The notes under the pieces are model-generated. The model did not search any database. It saw only the letters and a list, made by a program, of their open reading frames with translations, and was not told where the DNA came from. The translations under genes and the position numbers were made by a program. This document shows, one piece after another, positions 1-9,261 of a stretch of 64,000 nt of DNA (its first letter is position 1; every line of letters begins with the position of its first letter). The DNA is from Draconibacterium mangrovi. Lineage in GTDB: Bacteria > Bacteroidota > Bacteroidia > Bacteroidales > Prolixibacteraceae. The stretch spans positions 529,347 to 593,346 of the forward strand of contig NZ_JAAAGB010000002.1 in NCBI RefSeq assembly GCF_010586825.1. The letters run 5' to 3'.

Positions 1-917
1 CCGTTTATTTTTTCTGAATACGGAACTTGTTCTCCTTCATACTCTGTAATTCCTTCTGTTTTTATATTTCCATACCAGGTATAACCTGCAGCCACACCCA
101 ATTGCGGCAGGTTATCTGCTTTTGCCATTTTAATTTGATGTTCACCGGCTTCAACACCAATGTTTAAAAGCTTTATTTCAGGACGATTTGATAAATCAAG
201 ATCTGAACTATGTATGCCATTTATATCTATAATCGTATCTGTTGGTATGATTTCAGTTTCAGGAGAGAGTCCGGTAACATAGCATAATGACAACCTTAGT
301 AGGTTCGCACCATTCTTTACCTTTAACATCTGATATTTGATTTCACTAAGTTTTGCTGCCACTTGCAAATAATCATTTTCAGTAATCATTCCGGATTCCT
401 GTGATACTTTCATTTGTTGTTGTAAAGTATCAAGTTGCGATTCGTAGGCTTTAACCAGTTTAATTTTATTAAGCACTGCAATAAAACTCCAATAACTATT
501 TTCTGCATCAGCAATTACTTCTGCTTTTGTAATACGTTCCTGTTCGGCATTGCTTTTTAATCCAATTTCGGCAAGTTTATTCGCAGTCCTTATTTTACTA
601 CCAGCATAAATGGGTTGTTGTACAGTGAATCCTGCAGTATACATGCCCTTAATAACCAGACTTGAGCTTCCTAAATCAATATCGGGAGCCATGTAAATCC
701 CCATTGCAGATCCCTCAATATTAGGAAGGTAATTACTAAATGCAATGTCTTTGTCGTATTGAGCCTGAATAGAAGCATTACCTGCAATCTTCATATCTTC
801 ACTTTGTTGCAGAGCCATTTTTTTGCATTGCTCAAGTGAGAGGGAAATTGTTTGCTGGGCATAGCATCCTATTGATACTAATATCATTGAGCATATAATT
901 AAAATATTCTTGATCAT
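1..917 (-). CDS. TolC-family outer membrane efflux channel, partial (C-terminus beyond window edge)
   Basis: An open frame of 305 codons runs from an ATG at 915-917 off the left edge. It opens with a signal peptide (MIKNILIICSMILVSIG, then CYAQ) and continues with long amphipathic, Gln/Ala/Glu-rich helical stretches and beta segments such as 'VQQPIYAGSKI', the pattern of TolC/OEP proteins. Proteins of this family usually have about 420-480 residues, so roughly a third is missing. The start lies 5 bp after the stop of the RND pump gene, making it the last visible gene of a three-gene efflux operon. In the assembled machine it would form the outer-membrane and periplasmic exit duct. A cysteine at residue 18 is not in a good lipobox, so ordinary signal peptidase I processing is more likely. 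Confidence 0.85.
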   Translation of the reverse strand, partial: MIKNILIICSMILVSIGCYAQQTISLSLEQCKKMALQQSEDMKIAGNASIQAQYDKDIAFSNYLPNIEGSAMGIYMAPDIDLGSSSLVIKGMYTAGFTVQQPIYAGSKIRTANKLAEIGLKSNAEQERITKAEVIADAENSYWSFIAVLNKIKLVKAYESQLDTLQQQMKVSQESGMITENDYLQVAAKLSEIKYQMLKVKNGANLLRLSLCYVTGLSPETEIIPTDTIIDINGIHSSDLDLSNRPEIKLLNIGVEAGEHQIKMAKADNLPQLGVAAGYTWYGNIKTEGITEYEGEQVPYSEKIN

Positions 918-922
918 TTCGT

Positions 923-3900
923 TTAATTTATCGGTTTTCTAATTCTGTAGAATGCAGTGTATAATAAAGGCAGTAACAATAAGGTGATTACTGTTCCAAC
1001 AGCTAATCCCCCCATAATTGTTAGAGCCATAGAGCTATACATGGGATCGCCGAGCAACGGTACCATACCTACGATTGTTGTTAGCGACGCCATCAGTACT
1101 GGTGTAACACGTGATATTGTTGCATTGATAACAGCATAATATGGGTGCACTTTTTCTTCCACCTGCAAACGGTTAATTTCATTTACAAGGACGATCGCAT
1201 TTTTAACCATCATTCCCATGAGCCCCATCATACCAATAATTGCCATAAATGTAAATGGTGATTTGGAAAGCAGCAATGTTGGAGTTATTCCTACAAAAAC
1301 GAAAGGAATAATAATGAGAATTAGAATAACCTGTCGCCAACTATTGAATAGAATAAGTAATACTATCAGGATAATTGCAAGTGTTAAGGGCATCCATTCT
1401 AGTGTACTGGCCGAAGCGTCTTTTTGCATTTCAATTTCACCAGTCCAGTGCATGGAATACCCATGCGGGAGTTCTATAGCATTTATTTCATCCTGAATAT
1501 TAGCCAGAACCTTAGCAGGAGTTGCTTCCCATAAATCATAGTTAGGATCGCATTCTGCTTCAATTATTCGTTGCCCGTTTACACGACGAACAAGATTGTC
1601 ATCCCATTGCAAAGCTACATCATTAGTTACGTTACTTAGGGGAGTTGCTCTAAACATACGATCTTTCAACTCTGAAACAGATTTACCTCCAGTCATTATT
1701 CCGGCTAAGTCATCCTCGGAAATACTCACATTCATCATGGTCCAAACAGGGATGTCGCGTATATTTTCAATACGGGAACCATCTTCGTTTCGTACTCTTA
1801 GATTTACCAATACCATCTGGTCCGCATCATTAATAACTCCAACTGTCATACCTTCATTGGCAGCCTGCAATGCATTTCCAATGTCTCCTCTGCTAATACC
1901 AGCGCGCAAAGCGTCTTGTTGGTTATATACTGCTAAAAGTGTTTTTTCCTGGGGTTCCCAGTTGTTCGATACTGAATAAGGATCTACTAACGGGCACGCA
2001 CGCATAATATCTTCTGCCTGGCGACTTAAATCGCGAAGAATTGCCGGATCTGGCCCCGCAAACTCCACTTCTACCGTGTGTGAAGTAGCTATTGAGAAAT
2101 TATATTTGCGAATACGAATGTATGCATCGGGGTATTGCTCACGTAACTGTTTACGTACAAATGGGATTTGTTCGCATACGGTTTCATAATCCGGACAGTC
2201 CACGATTAATTCACCATAGCTTTCACCTCCATTGGTCATTGGACGAACCAAACAATACATACCGGGAGCGCCTCCCTGGCTGGCAGATACTTTCTCAATA
2301 GCAGGATTTTCTAATAGTAATTTTGACATTTCTAATAAGTCGTCCCGCACTTTATCCGGATCCGTCTGTGAAGGCATGTGATATTCAACAATAAATTGTT
2401 TGTAGTCAAAATCGGGGAAGAACAAGTTCTTTACATAGGTCATCCCATATAAGCTTATCATCAAAACAATAAAAGCCAAAGCAATAGTTGTTTTTTTATA
2501 ATTTATGAATATCGTCATCAGCTGGCGTACTATTTGATGAATTTTGCCATTCATCAGGTCTCCGTCTTTGATTTTGGCTTTATCCTTTTTTGTCAACCGA
2601 GCGGGATAAAAGACTTTTGCAAAAAATGGAACTTGTACCAGAGCAAGCACCCAACTGATTAGTAAACTGACACACAGAACAAGAAATAAATCGCTTGAAT
2701 ATTCGGCGGCCGAACCATTGGCAAGAAAGACACTGATGAATGTTGAAACAGCAATAATTGTAGCTCCTAGAAGAGGGAGAGCGTTGTTTTTACCAATGTT
2801 GTGTAGATATTTTTTTGGCCCGTATCCTTTTTTCCTGTCAACAATAATACCATCCATGATCACAATAGCATTGTCTACCAACATACCCATAGCAATGATG
2901 AATGCACCCAGAGATATGCGTTGTAATGTTGTTCCCAAGGTTAAAAGGATAGGTAAAGATGCTGCAATGGTTAGTACAAGACCTGTCCCGATAATCATAC
3001 CACTTCGAAAGCCCATAGCAAAGATTAAAACGATAATTACAACCACAACCGACATTACCAGGTTCCACATAAATGAACTAATTGCCTGATCTACCTTGTC
3101 GGGCTGAAAAAATACTTTATCGGTTGTAATTCCTGCAGGTAGATTATTTATTACGTCAGCAAGTTTAGCATCAACCGCTTTCCCAACATCGGGCACTACA
3201 ACATCATTCTCCATAGCTACCATAATGGCAATGGATGGTTTACCATTAACAAAAAAACCTTGTGTTTGAGGTTCTGAATAAGTTCGTTCAATAGCAGCAA
3301 AGTCGCCTAATCGTATTTGTTTGCCATCAGTAGTTTTTAAAAGCAGATTTTGCAGATCTTCAATTGTCTTAACTTCAGCATCAACGCGTACCTGCAAGTT
3401 GTCGGTTCCTGATTGATATTTTCCTCCGCCAACAGTCGATGTTGCAGACTGCAACGACATCATTATTTGATTAGGAACCATTCCGTTACGTGCAATCTTT
3501 TCTTTAGAAAGTGTTATGTTGATTGCTTCACTACGATTACCAACAAGGTTTATACGTTTTACTCCTTTAACAGTAAGGAGTTCGCGTTGTATAAGTTCTG
3601 CATATTTGTTTAGCTCATGATAATCGTATCCATCACCAGAAATAGAATAAAAGATACCATATACATCCATCATGTCGTCGATAACAACAGGTTCACCACA
3701 GTCTTGTGGGAGATATATCTTTACATCATTTACTTTACGGCGAAGTTGGTCGAAATACTGTTCTATTTTTACAATAGGAACGGTTAGGTCAAATTCAATC
3801 GAAATCATTGCCATACCGGCATGACACTCCGAACGTATTTTATATATGTTTGGTAATGTGCGAAGTTTGTCTTCCATTACCTGAACTACCTTTAACTCTA

Positions 3901-4075
3901 CCTCATGCGCATTTGCTCCAGGATAGGGAACAACTACCATTGCCTGTTTAACTGCAACGGCAGGGTCTTCCAGTTTTGGCATCGCTTTGAACGATACTAC
4001 TCCGGCAACCAGAAGTATCCCTAAGAACGACCAAAACAGAGTAGGACGTTTAAGAAAAAACTCTGTAACTTTCAT
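923..4075 (-). CDS. RND-family efflux pump, inner-membrane permease (HAE1/AcrB type)
   Basis: The 1050-residue product has the full RND length and the two-fold layout of the family. TM1 is near residues 12-32, followed by a large periplasmic loop, then a TM cluster at about 335-490 holding 'GMLVDNAIVIMDGI' (Asp near 400, the position of the proton-relay aspartates in AcrB-like pumps). The second half starts with a TM near 521-545, a second periplasmic loop, and ends with a TM cluster containing 'GMMVKNAIVLVNEINR'. The pump would use the proton motive force to expel drugs, dyes or bile-like compounds; the substrate cannot be read from sequence. Its ATG overlaps the adaptor gene stop by one base (TAATG), so the two are translationally coupled. 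Confidence 0.93.
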   Translation of the reverse strand: MKVTEFFLKRPTLFWSFLGILLVAGVVSFKAMPKLEDPAVAVKQAMVVVPYPGANAHEVELKVVQVMEDKLRTLPNIYKIRSECHAGMAMISIEFDLTVPIVKIEQYFDQLRRKVNDVKIYLPQDCGEPVVIDDMMDVYGIFYSISGDGYDYHELNKYAELIQRELLTVKGVKRINLVGNRSEAINITLSKEKIARNGMVPNQIMMSLQSATSTVGGGKYQSGTDNLQVRVDAEVKTIEDLQNLLLKTTDGKQIRLGDFAAIERTYSEPQTQGFFVNGKPSIAIMVAMENDVVVPDVGKAVDAKLADVINNLPAGITTDKVFFQPDKVDQAISSFMWNLVMSVVVVIIVLIFAMGFRSGMIIGTGLVLTIAASLPILLTLGTTLQRISLGAFIIAMGMLVDNAIVIMDGIIVDRKKGYGPKKYLHNIGKNNALPLLGATIIAVSTFISVFLANGSAAEYSSDLFLVLCVSLLISWVLALVQVPFFAKVFYPARLTKKDKAKIKDGDLMNGKIHQIVRQLMTIFINYKKTTIALAFIVLMISLYGMTYVKNLFFPDFDYKQFIVEYHMPSQTDPDKVRDDLLEMSKLLLENPAIEKVSASQGGAPGMYCLVRPMTNGGESYGELIVDCPDYETVCEQIPFVRKQLREQYPDAYIRIRKYNFSIATSHTVEVEFAGPDPAILRDLSRQAEDIMRACPLVDPYSVSNNWEPQEKTLLAVYNQQDALRAGISRGDIGNALQAANEGMTVGVINDADQMVLVNLRVRNEDGSRIENIRDIPVWTMMNVSISEDDLAGIMTGGKSVSELKDRMFRATPLSNVTNDVALQWDDNLVRRVNGQRIIEAECDPNYDLWEATPAKVLANIQDEINAIELPHGYSMHWTGEIEMQKDASASTLEWMPLTLAIILIVLLILFNSWRQVILILIIIPFVFVGITPTLLLSKSPFTFMAIIGMMGLMGMMVKNAIVLVNEINRLQVEEKVHPYYAVINATISRVTPVLMASLTTIVGMVPLLGDPMYSSMALTIMGGLAVGTVITLLLLPLLYTAFYRIRKPIN

Positions 4076-5127
4076 TATAACAGTCCTCCAATATTAGTTT
4101 TACTGGCATCGCTAAGTACGTTCACTGTTTCATTTTCATGCAACGCATTAACCCCGGCACGCACTATTTGTACATTATCACTAACTCCGGATATGTACAA
4201 ATTCCCTTTCTCGTCAATACCATCAACTTTTACTTCTTTACTGTTTACCTTACCATTTGAATAAATCCAAACGTATGTTTTTTCATCCTTTGTAAAAACA
4301 GCATGTGGTGTTATAGTATACTTGCCAACGTGAGCGATATTTTCTTTCTCAATATGTAACTCAACATTCATACCTGCTGTAATTTTATTGTTTCTGCCAT
4401 CAATAATAAACCGCATTTGATAAAGTTGATTCCCATCGGCTTTAGGACTAATTGAAATAAGGTTTAGAGGCAATTCTGTACTTCCGAGATACTGAGAGCT
4501 TATATAATAGTTTTTGAAAAGTTCTCTGTCAACATATTGTTTAACCGGTATGTCAACCACTACCTCATATTTTGAATTATCCAGCAAACTGAAAAGGGGA
4601 GAACCTGCATCAATCATTTCTGACGGATCATTATTAACCGATTGTATGTAGCCTGAGGTTGGGGCATATAATGTTGTATAGTTCACTTTATTCTGATAAG
4701 TTTTTAATTGAACTTCAAGTTGCTCTAACCCGGCCTTAGCTTTTTCATAATCATTCTCAGAGATTGTTTTGGCCATAAACATTTTCTTTAATCGAGCTAC
4801 CTCATCTTTAACCTGTGCATATTGTATTTCGTAAGCATTTAATCCGAGCTTATAATCTGCTGAATCAAGCTGCGCTAATAGTTGGCCTTTCTTTACGTAA
4901 TCACCTTGCTTTGCGTAAATTTTCTGAATCTGTCCTGCAGTTTTAAATCCAACACTAATTTCGTGCGCCCCTTGTACTACGCCAGAGAAACTCAATGTAG
5001 AAACATCTTCAACTTTTTTCGCTATTGTAACTTTTACATTCTTAGTAAAGGATTCGCTTTTTTCCTCACCTCCGGAACAAGCAATAATAAGGCAAGTTGC
5101 TGCGACTAAAATCCAATTCTTTTTCAT
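4075..5127 (-). CDS. RND efflux periplasmic adaptor (membrane fusion protein), lipoprotein
   Basis: This 350-residue protein begins with a lipoprotein signal ending in 'LIIAC' (Cys17). The HlyD/AcrA order follows: a lipoyl/barrel-sandwich half motif ('GFKTAGQIQKIYAKQGDYVKKGQLLAQLD', here split for description as GFKTAGQIQKIY and GDYVKKGQLLAQLD), an alpha-helical hairpin around residues 95-145, the second lipoyl half ('TTLYAPTSGYIQSV'), then beta-barrel and membrane-proximal domains. It would be anchored by lipid to a membrane face in the periplasm and join the pump to the TolC-like channel. It is the first gene of the operon and is divergent from an AraC-type regulator, 156 bp away. Confidence 0.92.
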   Translation of the reverse strand: MKKNWILVAATCLIIACSGGEEKSESFTKNVKVTIAKKVEDVSTLSFSGVVQGAHEISVGFKTAGQIQKIYAKQGDYVKKGQLLAQLDSADYKLGLNAYEIQYAQVKDEVARLKKMFMAKTISENDYEKAKAGLEQLEVQLKTYQNKVNYTTLYAPTSGYIQSVNNDPSEMIDAGSPLFSLLDNSKYEVVVDIPVKQYVDRELFKNYYISSQYLGSTELPLNLISISPKADGNQLYQMRFIIDGRNNKITAGMNVELHIEKENIAHVGKYTITPHAVFTKDEKTYVWIYSNGKVNSKEVKVDGIDEKGNLYISGVSDNVQIVRAGVNALHENETVNVLSDASKTNIGGLL

Positions 5128-5188
5128 ATGTGGTTGTTTAAAGTTTTCTGGTTACAAAGGAGGGAAGAACGAGTAATAAATTATTAAC

Positions 5189-5218
5189 TTGTTTTACCTT
5201 AATTCTGTACTATTTTTC
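5189..5218 (+). promoter_or_regulatory. Bacteroidota-type promoter candidate for the AraC regulator
   Basis: TTG at 5189-5191, a 19-bp spacer, then TATTTTTC at 5211-5218. This matches the -33 TTG / 19-bp / -7 TAnnTTTG arrangement known for Bacteroidota sigma-ABfr, with one mismatch at the last base. It would place the transcript start about 60 bp before the AraC-gene ATG. Seen by eye only. Confidence 0.4.
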
Positions 5219-5283
5219 TCATCTTATTCAAATATTGATAATAAATAGCCTATTTTAGTTGATTTTATGTAATATTTTTCGAT

Positions 5284-6213
5284 ATGAGAATTGCAGAAGA
5301 AATTAATGAGTTTGATTTTTTTATAGATACTCAAGCGGCCAATACAATAAAAGTTGAAGATAAATTGCTGCTGGTTGATAATTTAGATAGGGAATTTGAT
5401 TTTGGTATCTCAAGCGAATTCAAATTTAAGAAAGGCAAGCTTATACAAGATATTCCCATTAAGACTAATTTTGGAATGGTATTGTTTTGTATAGCAGGAG
5501 AAATGCGATTACAAATAAATTTAAAGGAAATAACCGTAAAGAAAAATTGCATTTTTGGTATTATGCCTGGTTCTGTTGGAAAACTTTATTACATATCTAA
5601 CAATTTTAGATCAGCAAGCATTTTTTTTTCTAATAAATCTTACCAAACCGCACTAGATATTCAGTATATTATCGAATCTCAACATCTCATGTTTAATAAT
5701 CCAATCACTGAAATCTCTCCGGAAAGAATGACGGAATTTATTGATGTATTTAGAACAATGTACTGTAAATTATCGGATGAAAATTTCAAATCTAAATTAG
5801 ACCTTGCAGATGCCTATCTTCAGGTGTTAACGGTTTATTGGGAAGATTGTAAAGATCAGCATGCAATGAATATACCCCATAGTAAACCAAGCCGGCAAAA
5901 GGTAATCTTTGATGCTTTCTTAAATGAAATAATTCAGCATTACAGGGTTGAACGTAGCACAGCATTTTATGCTGAAAAATTATTTATATCTCCAAAATAT
6001 CTTTCGAAGGTAATTAAAGATGTAAGTAACCGACAGCCATCAGACTGGATTAAAGAGTTAGTAATTCTTGAGGCAAAAGCATTATTGCGCACACAGCAAT
6101 ATACAGTTCTGCAAATCAGCGAGCAACTTAATTTTACATCTCCATCATTTTTTGGCAGATACTTTCGTGAAGCTGTTGGGTGTACGCCAAGAAATTACCA
6201 GCTCGATGCGTAA
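5284..6213 (+). CDS. AraC-family transcriptional regulator
   Basis: The 309-residue protein has an N-terminal sensor-like region without a recognised signature (residues 1 to about 205) and a C-terminal AraC/XylS double helix-turn-helix at about 215-305, with 'FYAEKLFISPKYLSKVIK' as the first HTH and 'SFFGRYFREAVGCTPRNYQ' as the second and family signature. It lies divergently next to the RND efflux operon, which makes it the likely activator or repressor of that pump (inference from context). Many Bacteroidota efflux operons have this divergent arrangement. The effector cannot be predicted. Confidence 0.9.
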   Translation: MRIAEEINEFDFFIDTQAANTIKVEDKLLLVDNLDREFDFGISSEFKFKKGKLIQDIPIKTNFGMVLFCIAGEMRLQINLKEITVKKNCIFGIMPGSVGKLYYISNNFRSASIFFSNKSYQTALDIQYIIESQHLMFNNPITEISPERMTEFIDVFRTMYCKLSDENFKSKLDLADAYLQVLTVYWEDCKDQHAMNIPHSKPSRQKVIFDAFLNEIIQHYRVERSTAFYAEKLFISPKYLSKVIKDVSNRQPSDWIKELVILEAKALLRTQQYTVLQISEQLNFTSPSFFGRYFREAVGCTPRNYQLDA

Positions 6214-6337
6214 AGACCAACTACCGATAAATATCTTATAAGAGGATTTAAGACTACGCTGAACAAAGTGTTAAAGAACGCTAAAGTTAGGTAATCAAAA
6301 ATCAGAAGAATGAAGTGCTCTGCCTCAATTATTTGCT

Positions 6338-6541
6338 TCAGACCAGATTTACTTTTTCTAAAGTCCTTAAAATGAATCTCATCTCCATGGTTAAAAATTG
6401 TTTGTAGCTTTTAATTTCATCTTTTGAGAATCTTCCTGAACCTAAAGCGAGCGCCTTTTGGTAGTGATCTAACAAGTCTTGACCAGTATTTTCTGCGTGT
6501 CACCGGGTTTTATACGGATGAAGTTGATATATTTTATTCAT
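6338..6541 (-). pseudogene. Small ORF of 67 sense positions interrupted by an in-frame TGA
   Basis: Reading the minus strand from an ATG at 6539-6541 gives 13 codons (MNKIYQLHPYKTR), an in-frame TGA at 6500-6502, then 53 open codons that read like real protein ('GQDLLDHYQKALALGSGRF', 'SKDEIKSYKQFLTMEMRF') to a TGA at 6338-6340. The composition after the internal stop is charged and helical, unlike random translation. The simplest reading is a gene with one nonsense change; recoding of TGA is possible but nothing else here supports it. The family is not recognised. It lies 75 bp downstream of the winged-helix gene in the abl operon and on the same strand. The rest of 6214-6616 shows no gene. 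Confidence 0.4.
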
Positions 6542-6616
6542 AATATCAAAAGTTCAGATTCTGACCAAGCATCGCCAACAGGTATACGCAAAAAATAGAG
6601 AGATCAATCCAACCCA

Positions 6617-6841
6617 TTATTTAATGTCAACATTAAGTTTGAGGTACGACGATTGATCAATACGTTTTACAAGACCTTTATTAAGTAAGGAAGAAATTAA
6701 CTCCTGGCCTCTTCTGGCAGACAGTTTAAGGTCTTTGATGATGTCGCCATAAACGTATTTTTCTTTTTCGTTTAATAATATTAAAATGTCTTTTTCAAAT
6801 TGATTACTGATTTTCTGAATGTCAATTGTTTCTTTACTCAT
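6617..6841 (-). CDS. Small winged-helix DNA-binding-like protein
   Basis: The product has 74 residues. Residues 12-70 read as a minimal winged helix: 'FEKDILILLNEKEKYVYGD' as helix 1, 'IIKDLKLSARRGQELISSLL' as the helix-turn-helix, and 'KGLVKRIDQSSYLKL' as the wing. It has no second domain. It lies 12 bp after the four-cysteine mini-gene on the same strand and looks like the last intact gene of the kamA-ablB operon. An operon-borne regulator of osmolyte synthesis is a reasonable guess but is inference only. Its charged, helical composition and its position support a real gene. Confidence 0.6.
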   Translation of the reverse strand: MSKETIDIQKISNQFEKDILILLNEKEKYVYGDIIKDLKLSARRGQELISSLLNKGLVKRIDQSSYLKLNVDIK

Positions 6842-6853
6842 ATATTTTTTCGC

Positions 6854-7036
6854 TCATTTTTGGTTCTGATGTTCCTTTTCCGTCAATTCGTTGAATCTGC
6901 TACAGTTTTTCCAGCCTTTCATTCCTCGGTTACAAAACACGTTTCTAAAAAGTAGCAAAGGCATATCCTTTGATTTCTCCTCTCCTTTATAAAGAGGGCA
7001 GGTTTTTGCAAAATGACATCGGTATCCCAGGTTCAT
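6854..7036 (-). CDS. Four-cysteine mini-protein in the kamA-ablB operon
   Basis: This 60-residue product has cysteines at 7, 13, 35 and 45 ('RCHFAKTC' and 'VFCNRGMKGWKNC'), with Trp42 and several Lys/Arg. The two Cys pairs suggest a small zinc- or iron-sulphur-binding knuckle. It starts one base after the ablB stop and is followed 12 bp later by the winged-helix gene, so it is almost certainly co-transcribed with ablB. No family is recognised. It could be an accessory factor for the oxygen-sensitive radical-SAM enzyme or a regulator; the sequence does not decide. Confidence 0.6.
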   Translation of the reverse strand: MNLGYRCHFAKTCPLYKGEEKSKDMPLLLFRNVFCNRGMKGWKNCSRFNELTEKEHQNQK

Positions 7037-7037
7037 A

Positions 7038-7877
7038 TCAGATATGTTTATATAAAATGTTTAAACTTTCAATTTTTCCGGCAATGTTTGTATTCTTTAT
7101 TAAAGTTCCCGAATAACAATAATCCATCTTCAGGAAGGTTTTTGTCATTCCTATCGAATTTAGCCGGGCCATCGTATACAAGGTTGTAATTCCCTCTTCT
7201 TTCATCGATTTTTCGAGTGCGTTTAATAACAGCACCGACAGGTTTTTACCGCGCTGGTCGGGTAGGGTGGCAAAGTCGGTCATTTCGGCATTTTTGCCTT
7301 CTTTGTCAATCTCGGCCGATGCCAGAGCTACCAGTTTTCCATTCGATTCAGCTCCGAAATATTGTGTTCCATCCTGAAATGTTTTAAGCACATAACCCGG
7401 ATTATAGATCGGAAACGGATAAGTTACAAAAACTTCGCGATATATGTCGGTTATTTGCTCATAGTCTTCTTTTTCCAGCTTGCGAATAGTTACATTCGAA
7501 TAGTCGGTACCGTTGGGCGTAATCGAATCCTGCACCTTCAGCATCTGGCTAAGGTTGTTCAGTTTTTCTGTTTCAATATCTAAAAGCCGGTCGGAATTCA
7601 GAAACTTCGAAACAAAAAACGCAGCTTCATTGTCGTTGTAAAACGCCGGTATTTGTGCCTCGGATAAAAAACCGTTGGATAGAAATACCGGGGCGGCGTG
7701 CACCGGTATTTTACAAACTATTTTACTGTACTTGTTTTCTCTTGCAAGCGTATTTATTTCTTCAACAATTTCCGACGGACAATCCGTGCTACCCAATTTC
7801 ATCAGGTAGACACGATCGTTTAACTGCCCGTGTTGAATTATGCTTCCGTTGCCTAATTTTTCAATTTTATCCTGCAT
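7038..7877 (-). CDS. ablB: Beta-lysine N-acetyltransferase (AblB, GNAT family)
   Basis: AblB transfers an acetyl group from acetyl-CoA to the epsilon-amino group of L-beta-lysine, giving the compatible solute N-epsilon-acetyl-beta-lysine. The 279-residue protein has a less conserved N-terminal half and a GNAT domain at about residues 125-279: '[20 protein letters not shown]' opens the fold and '[17 protein letters not shown]' is the acetyl-CoA pyrophosphate loop. Its start overlaps the end of kamA by 11 bases, so the pair is coupled, exactly as expected for abl operons. The assignment is firm because of the fusion of both clues; a GNAT with another substrate is the only serious alternative. 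Confidence 0.88.
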   Translation of the reverse strand: MQDKIEKLGNGSIIQHGQLNDRVYLMKLGSTDCPSEIVEEINTLARENKYSKIVCKIPVHAAPVFLSNGFLSEAQIPAFYNDNEAAFFVSKFLNSDRLLDIETEKLNNLSQMLKVQDSITPNGTDYSNVTIRKLEKEDYEQITDIYREVFVTYPFPIYNPGYVLKTFQDGTQYFGAESNGKLVALASAEIDKEGKNAEMTDFATLPDQRGKNLSVLLLNALEKSMKEEGITTLYTMARLNSIGMTKTFLKMDYCYSGTLIKNTNIAGKIESLNILYKHI

Positions 7878-9183
7878 CTTCTTCCCTCCTTATCATTCTT
7901 TCGTTGTCTTCGGGTATCAACGAAATGGCATCGTCGGTATCCGATAATAATTTTTCAATTCCAATTGCGTCTTCTTCTGCTCCCTCTTCAATTTTTAAGT
8001 CGAGGTTACAATTTTCACAGTTTCGGTCGCACAATTTTGCTTCGTATGAGTCGGGTTCTTTATAGGTTGTTATTACTCCTTCGTAATTGCGCAACACTAC
8101 TTTGTTGGTCGACCATGAAATAATATAATTTGGCATTACCGGAATTTTACCTCCTCCGCCGGGGGCATCAACCACATAGGTTGGGCGGGCAAAACCACTG
8201 GTGTGCCCAATAAGGCTTTCCATAATTTCAATACCCTTACCAATTGGTGTTCTGAAATGTGAAAGTCCTTCAGAAAGATCGCACTGATAAAGGTAATAGG
8301 GGCGTACCCGGTTTTCTACCAACTTGTGGAGCAGCGATTTCATAATCCGAGGGCAGTCGTTTACATCGGCCAACAGAACCGATTGGTTACCCAACGGAAA
8401 TCCGCCGTCGGCCAGTTTTGCCAATGCTTCTTTTGATGAAGCCGTAATTTCTTTCGGATGATTAAAGTGCGTATTAATCCAAAGTGGCTGGTATTTCTTT
8501 AAAATTGAAACCAGCTTATCGGTGATCCGGTAAGGAAGTACCACCGGCATTCGTGTACCAATTCTTACGATCTCAACATGTGGTATTTTTGTTATTTCCG
8601 ACAAAAGCCAGTCAATTTTATCATCAGGCAACATAAACGGGTCGCCACCCGATAACAGAACATCGCGTACATGCGGGGTGTTGGCAATATAATCGAGCCC
8701 CTTTTGCAATTGTTCTTTTGACGGCACATAGTCGATATCGCCCACTTTGCGTTTGCGGGTGCAGTGGCGGCAATACATCGAGCAAATATTACTTACATGA
8801 AATAACACGCGGTCGGGATAACGATGGGTTATTCCTTCAACCGGGCTGTCGCTGTCTTCCGATAGCGGGTCTTCCAGCTCTGATTTTAAAGTAATAAGTT
8901 CTTCAACCTGGCCAAACGACTGTTTAAAAACCGGATCGTTTTTGAAATCTTTCTTGTTAATTAATGAAAGGTAATATGGCGTAACAGACAAGGGGAATTT
9001 GTCGAATGTTTCTTTTAGATTTTCCCGTTCATCCTCATCAAATTTAACGCCTAATAGTTCTTCAAACTTTTCCAGTGTTGTTATGGAGTGCCGTAGCTGC
9101 CACCTCCAGTCTTTCCATTTCGAAAGTTGCGCTTCTGTTTCAATTTTGTGTGCAATTGTCTGCTGTCTGTTATTATAAATCAT
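7867..9183 (-). CDS. kamA: Lysine 2,3-aminomutase (radical SAM, PLP)
   Basis: KamA/AblA converts L-lysine to L-beta-lysine using SAM, a [4Fe-4S] cluster and PLP in the cytoplasm. With the ATG at 9181-9183 the product has 438 residues; a longer frame from a TTG 18 bases upstream is less likely. The radical-SAM motif is Cys134, Cys138, Cys141 ('CSMYCRHC'), followed by '[15 protein letters not shown]' and '[16 protein letters not shown]', which are highly characteristic of this enzyme, including the PLP-binding region. A C-terminal '[10 protein letters not shown]' carries extra cysteines of the type seen in clostridial KamA for zinc. The adjacent ablB shows that the beta-lysine is used for osmolyte synthesis rather than lysine fermentation. 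Confidence 0.93.
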   Translation of the reverse strand: MIYNNRQQTIAHKIETEAQLSKWKDWRWQLRHSITTLEKFEELLGVKFDEDERENLKETFDKFPLSVTPYYLSLINKKDFKNDPVFKQSFGQVEELITLKSELEDPLSEDSDSPVEGITHRYPDRVLFHVSNICSMYCRHCTRKRKVGDIDYVPSKEQLQKGLDYIANTPHVRDVLLSGGDPFMLPDDKIDWLLSEITKIPHVEIVRIGTRMPVVLPYRITDKLVSILKKYQPLWINTHFNHPKEITASSKEALAKLADGGFPLGNQSVLLADVNDCPRIMKSLLHKLVENRVRPYYLYQCDLSEGLSHFRTPIGKGIEIMESLIGHTSGFARPTYVVDAPGGGGKIPVMPNYIISWSTNKVVLRNYEGVITTYKEPDSYEAKLCDRNCENCNLDLKIEEGAEEDAIGIEKLLSDTDDAISLIPEDNERMIRREEDAG

Positions 9184-9261
9184 ACATATTTTTTTACTCA
9201 AAGTTATTTTTGAGTATGTTATGAACTAAAGATATAAATCGAGTACTATCAGCGAGTTGAG

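Noticed and set aside
5127..5284. Second regulator or sRNA in the efflux intergenic region
   Set aside because: Only an A/T-rich gap of 156 bp with a promoter-like box was seen, without a hairpin plus T-run.
6500..6502. Selenocysteine or other recoding at the in-frame TGA
   Set aside because: No hairpin of the bacterial SECIS type is obvious directly after the TGA and no selenium genes are in the window; a nonsense mutation is simpler.
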